Shown here piece after piece: positions 61,494 to 64,000 of a stretch of 64,000 bases of DNA; within the stretch, counting starts at the first letter, position 1; every line of letters starts with the position of its first letter. This stretch comes from Solibacillus sp040274725 (GTDB lineage Bacteria; Bacillota; Bacilli; Bacillales_A; Planococcaceae). A program made the position numbers and the translations under genes. The notes below the pieces were generated by a model. The model saw only the letters and a list, made by a program, of their open reading frames with translations. It searched no databases and was not told the DNA's origin. The stretch is taken from contig JBEMAQ010000020.1 in the NCBI GenBank assembly GCA_040274725.1, positions 12,097-76,096 on the forward strand. The letters run 5' to 3'.

Positions 61494-63521
61494 TTGTCAA
61501 TTAAGGCGAAAATTATTAGTTTTTTTATCGTTTTTGCAGTGATCTTAGTAGGAGCGATTGGCGCGATGCTTTTGGTGGAAAAGAACACGCTTACAACACA
61601 ATCACAGGAAACAGCTACAGCATTAGCTGAGCAGGCCGAGCAAGAAGTTGTGCAGGATTTAGAGAGAATTACAGCATTAATCGCGGAGCAAGTCGTTACA
61701 GTTGAAAAGGAAATTGATCACTCTATGTTAAATGCTGTCTATATTTTACAGGAGATGGACCGCAGTGGGGATGTCACACTTGCGCAGTTAGAGCAGCTAA
61801 AGGTACAGACCGGCATGAACGATTTTTATATTTCGGACCCAAATGGTGTTTTTACAATGTCGACAGAACGCCAAGCTTTAGGATTAAGCTTATTTGATAT
61901 TTGGGACGGATACCGAATGCTTGTGACGGGTGAGGCAGATGTGTTGCCGTCTACGATGAAAATTAAAGTAGAAACAGGGGAGATTTTTAAATTTACGGCT
62001 ATTCCACGCGCGGACGGCAAAGGTACTGTCCAGTCGGCGTTAGCGGCGGATGCGGTCGAAAATATGCTTTCGGCGTTCTTTAAGCACGACTATGGTCTAC
62101 AAAGCTTATATTTATTCGATAATACGAATTTAGTGTTAACAGAAAATGGCGTTGCAAATGTAACGGGAAAATTTAAAAAAGGGGATATTACGACAGATGA
62201 GCATGTGACGAATATTTTTAACGGGAGTGAAGCTGTTGTTCAGATTGCCGGTGATTTAGGGGAAGTGTATGCACCGCTTTATTTAAATGGGGATGTGCGG
62301 TATGTGTTATATGCTTCGATTGATACGGTGCCTTATTTTGAAACAGCGAGCTTTACGAGTGATGCAATTGGCTCGATTACGGAGGCGATTAGTAGCTCAA
62401 TTGTAAAGATTATTTTATTTAGTGTCGTGATATTACTTATTTTATTAGCCATTTTACCAAGCTTTATTAGTAGGCAGTTAAAGCCACTAAATCTCTTTGC
62501 TGAGCGCTTGCGAGAGCTCGGGACAAACGATGAGCAGGTTGATGTAAAAGAAGCAGAGCTAAAAACGATTCAAGAGGCGATTGATGCGGTAAAGGCGCAT
62601 TATAAAACAGCCTTGCAATCGATTCATGAAAATACGCAGGCTGTGTCGCGTGCGCAAGGTGAGTATACAGCGGAAATGCAGACGACGACATCGACCTTGC
62701 AGGAAGTAACGATGGCGGTGCGCTCAACAGCCGGAAATACGCAACAGCAAGCAGAGCAGGTTCATTTAGCGGAGCAAAGTGTCGAGGAAAAAGAGCGTAT
62801 TTTAGAGCAAGTGTTAAATCAAACGAATGAGCTAGAGCGTTTTTCGGCAGAAACCAAGTCGGCGTCATTACGAAGTGTGGAAGGGATTCATGTGTTAGCA
62901 AACACAATGGAGACAATTGCGAAGGAAGTTTCCTATAATGGTGAGCGTGTCGGTGTGCTGCTGGCTAGCTCGACACAAATTAGCGAGATTATTCAATTAA
63001 TCGACAGCATTGCAGATAATACGAATTTACTTGCACTCAATGCATCCATCGAAGCGGCACGAGCGGGTGAGCAAGGGAAGGGCTTTGCGGTTGTCGCAGA
63101 TGAGGTGCGTAAGCTAGCGGAGCAAAGTACGAATGCAACAGCGCGTATTAGCGACATTTTACTCGATCTTCAAAAGGAAATTCAGCTTGCTAAAAATAGC
63201 AATGACCAGCAAATGGAGACGATTGAATCAAGCAAGAGGGAAATGTCTGATGCACAGTATTCGATTGAGCAGTTAATTGACAGCACGGAGCAGGCACGAC
63301 AAAAAATTTCGACGCTCGATCGTCTGACAGAAAACTTGAAGCAAGCAGGGCACAATGAAATGACGATTTTTACGACGCTTTATGGCAGCATTCAGTCAAA
63401 TGCATCGAGTAGTGAGGAGTTATTATCAATGGTGGAAGAGGTTTCTCATTCAGTTGGCCGTTTAAATGAGTTATTAAATACGTTAGTTGAACAGACAGAG
63501 AAGCTTGATCGCGTTTTTTAA
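61494..63521 (+). CDS. Methyl-accepting chemotaxis protein (Cache-type sensor)
   Basis: A 675-residue receptor starting at TTG behind GGGGGAATC. There are two membrane helices (about 8-28 and 302-325) with an extracellular Cache-like sensor (MNDFYISDPNGVFTMSTERQ; LQSLYLFDNTNLVLTENG) between them. HAMP and the signalling domain follow, with the conserved tip DNTNLLALNASIEAARAGEQ and GKGFAVVADEVRKLAEQST. It differs in sensor from the chemoreceptor at 52793. Implies a motile organism; ligand unknown. Confidence 0.92.
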   Translation: MSIKAKIISFFIVFAVILVGAIGAMLLVEKNTLTTQSQETATALAEQAEQEVVQDLERITALIAEQVVTVEKEIDHSMLNAVYILQEMDRSGDVTLAQLEQLKVQTGMNDFYISDPNGVFTMSTERQALGLSLFDIWDGYRMLVTGEADVLPSTMKIKVETGEIFKFTAIPRADGKGTVQSALAADAVENMLSAFFKHDYGLQSLYLFDNTNLVLTENGVANVTGKFKKGDITTDEHVTNIFNGSEAVVQIAGDLGEVYAPLYLNGDVRYVLYASIDTVPYFETASFTSDAIGSITEAISSSIVKIILFSVVILLILLAILPSFISRQLKPLNLFAERLRELGTNDEQVDVKEAELKTIQEAIDAVKAHYKTALQSIHENTQAVSRAQGEYTAEMQTTTSTLQEVTMAVRSTAGNTQQQAEQVHLAEQSVEEKERILEQVLNQTNELERFSAETKSASLRSVEGIHVLANTMETIAKEVSYNGERVGVLLASSTQISEIIQLIDSIADNTNLLALNASIEAARAGEQGKGFAVVADEVRKLAEQSTNATARISDILLDLQKEIQLAKNSNDQQMETIESSKREMSDAQYSIEQLIDSTEQARQKISTLDRLTENLKQAGHNEMTIFTTLYGSIQSNASSSEELLSMVEEVSHSVGRLNELLNTLVEQTEKLDRVF

Positions 63522-63544
63522 TGAAGGATTCAATAAAATTTACA

Positions 63545-63577
63545 GGACTATTCTAATAGCGGAATAGTCTTTTTTTA
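63545..63577 (+). terminator. Terminator of the second chemoreceptor gene
   Basis: GACTATTC/GAATAGTC stem followed by TTTTTTTATTTTTT. Confidence 0.8.
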
Positions 63578-63811
63578 TTTTTTTGAAAGTGAGTGTTTGA
63601 TTTGATTTTTAGGTTTTCTTTGTTATTTGTAGAATAGTTTTATTTCTAGGTAGAAAAAATGTGTTTTTTAATTTGTTTATTTTTGAGTTTGTTAGATAAA
63701 TTTTTATTAAAGTCTGAATTCTTAATAGTAGAATGTTTTATAGAAATGGTTTTGAATGGTTGACTATTTCTGCTAAATATAAGATAATTCTAGATGGTAT
63801 TAATAATTATT

Positions 63812-63826
63812 TTATAATAATTATTA
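63812..63826. promoter_or_regulatory. PerR box upstream of ahpC
   Basis: TTATAATAATTATTA matches the PerR consensus TTATAATNATTATAA at all but one position. It overlaps a TATAAT and lies about 38 bp before the ahpC start, as expected for peroxide-induced control. A second possible promoter (TTGACT, 17 bases, GATAAT) sits at 63760-63788. Confidence 0.65.
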
Positions 63827-63863
63827 AATATATCAGTATATAATTATTAGGAGGAAATACATA

Positions 63864-64000
63864 ATGGCTTTAATCGGTAAAGAAATCGCTCCATTCGCAG
63901 CGAAAGCATTTCAACAAGGTGAATTCATCGACGTATCTTCAGAAAACTTCAAAGGACAATGGTCAGTAGTATGCTTCTACCCAGCAGACTTCACATTCGT
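63864..64000 (+). CDS. ahpC: Alkyl hydroperoxide reductase subunit C (peroxiredoxin), N-terminal part
   Basis: The first 45 residues are visible before the window ends. They read MALIGKEIAPFAAKAFQQGE, then the FYPADFTF that leads into the peroxidatic Cys (just outside the window). This is the 2-Cys peroxiredoxin AhpC, which reduces peroxides with help from AhpF. The start follows TTAGGAGGAA. A PerR-type operator sits upstream. ahpF is expected next. Confidence 0.93.
   Translation, partial: MALIGKEIAPFAAKAFQQGEFIDVSSENFKGQWSVVCFYPADFTF

Noticed and set aside
62467..62916. 149-codon minus-strand frame in the chemoreceptor
   Set aside because: Antisense shadow of the conserved signalling coiled coil.
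1..64000. CRISPR arrays, tRNA and rRNA genes
   Set aside because: No regularly spaced repeats, no tRNA arms with GGTTCGAATCC-type sequence and no rRNA-like stretches were noticed.

Overview
The window looks like chromosome of a low-to-moderate GC, Gram-positive, Bacillales-type bacterium. Genes start with strong AGGAGG-type ribosome sites, hairpin-plus-U terminators are common, and the gene set is Bacillus-like: cypC, splB, yozE, ypmR-ypmS-msrA-msrB, ydjG/ydjI, deoD, and S-layer (SLH) proteins. The long Argonaute at 14318-16537 resembles, from memory, the characterised Kurthia massiliensis protein KmAgo: its inferred catalytic residues lie about two residues from the KmAgo numbers I recall. 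I therefore infer a Caryophanaceae/Planococcaceae relative such as Kurthia, Solibacillus or Lysinibacillus. This is inference, not a database result.

Layout. 1-5.1 kb: end of a BceB-type ABC permease, the fatty-acid peroxygenase cypC, a short-chain dehydrogenase, and a complete IS3/IS150-group insertion sequence with terminal inverted repeats, a TAT target duplication and an A AAA AAG frameshift site. 5.1-7.7 kb (minus strand): Hsp20, spore photoproduct lyase and a DUF2071 protein. 7.7-16.6 kb is accessory: decayed gene remnants, a MazG-like NTPase abutting a PLD-nuclease/SF2-helicase fusion, two small orphan genes, a coiled-coil protein, and a divergent long catalytic Argonaute. This is a candidate defence island.

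16.8-23.3 kb: an ATP-grasp ligase and two paralogous MurF-like ligases, interleaved with a tiny zinc-ribbon protein, a MocR regulator and a GNAT acetyltransferase. 23.4-31.4 kb: exported proteins, namely an SLH-anchored 5'-nucleotidase and a large extracellular nuclease that could together scavenge nucleic acid, then a two-domain NlpC/P60 protein whose second domain looks dead. 31.6-36 kb: an AlkD-like protein with a missing ATG, small orphan peptides, and an AT-rich TupA-like/acyltransferase pair for surface glycan modification.

36.4-45.4 kb: thyA and dfrA, separated by a minus-strand block: an lmrA/lmrB-like regulator and efflux pair with two matching operator candidates, a prolyl 4-hydroxylase, an SH3 protein, and acetaldehyde dehydrogenase with DUF779. 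45.4-56.3 kb: mostly housekeeping (PrsA-like lipoprotein, D-malate/tartrate dehydrogenase, DegV, TDT transporter, ypmR-ypmS-msrA-msrB, chemoreceptor, yozE, deoD, DUF4181). 56.7-58.4 kb: a nuclease-like DUF protein convergent with a tiny membrane peptide resembling type I toxins, and a 45-residue orphan. 58.5-64 kb: ydjG/ydjI-type membrane stress genes, a second chemoreceptor, and the start of ahpC under a near-perfect PerR box. I saw no rRNA, tRNA or CRISPR array.
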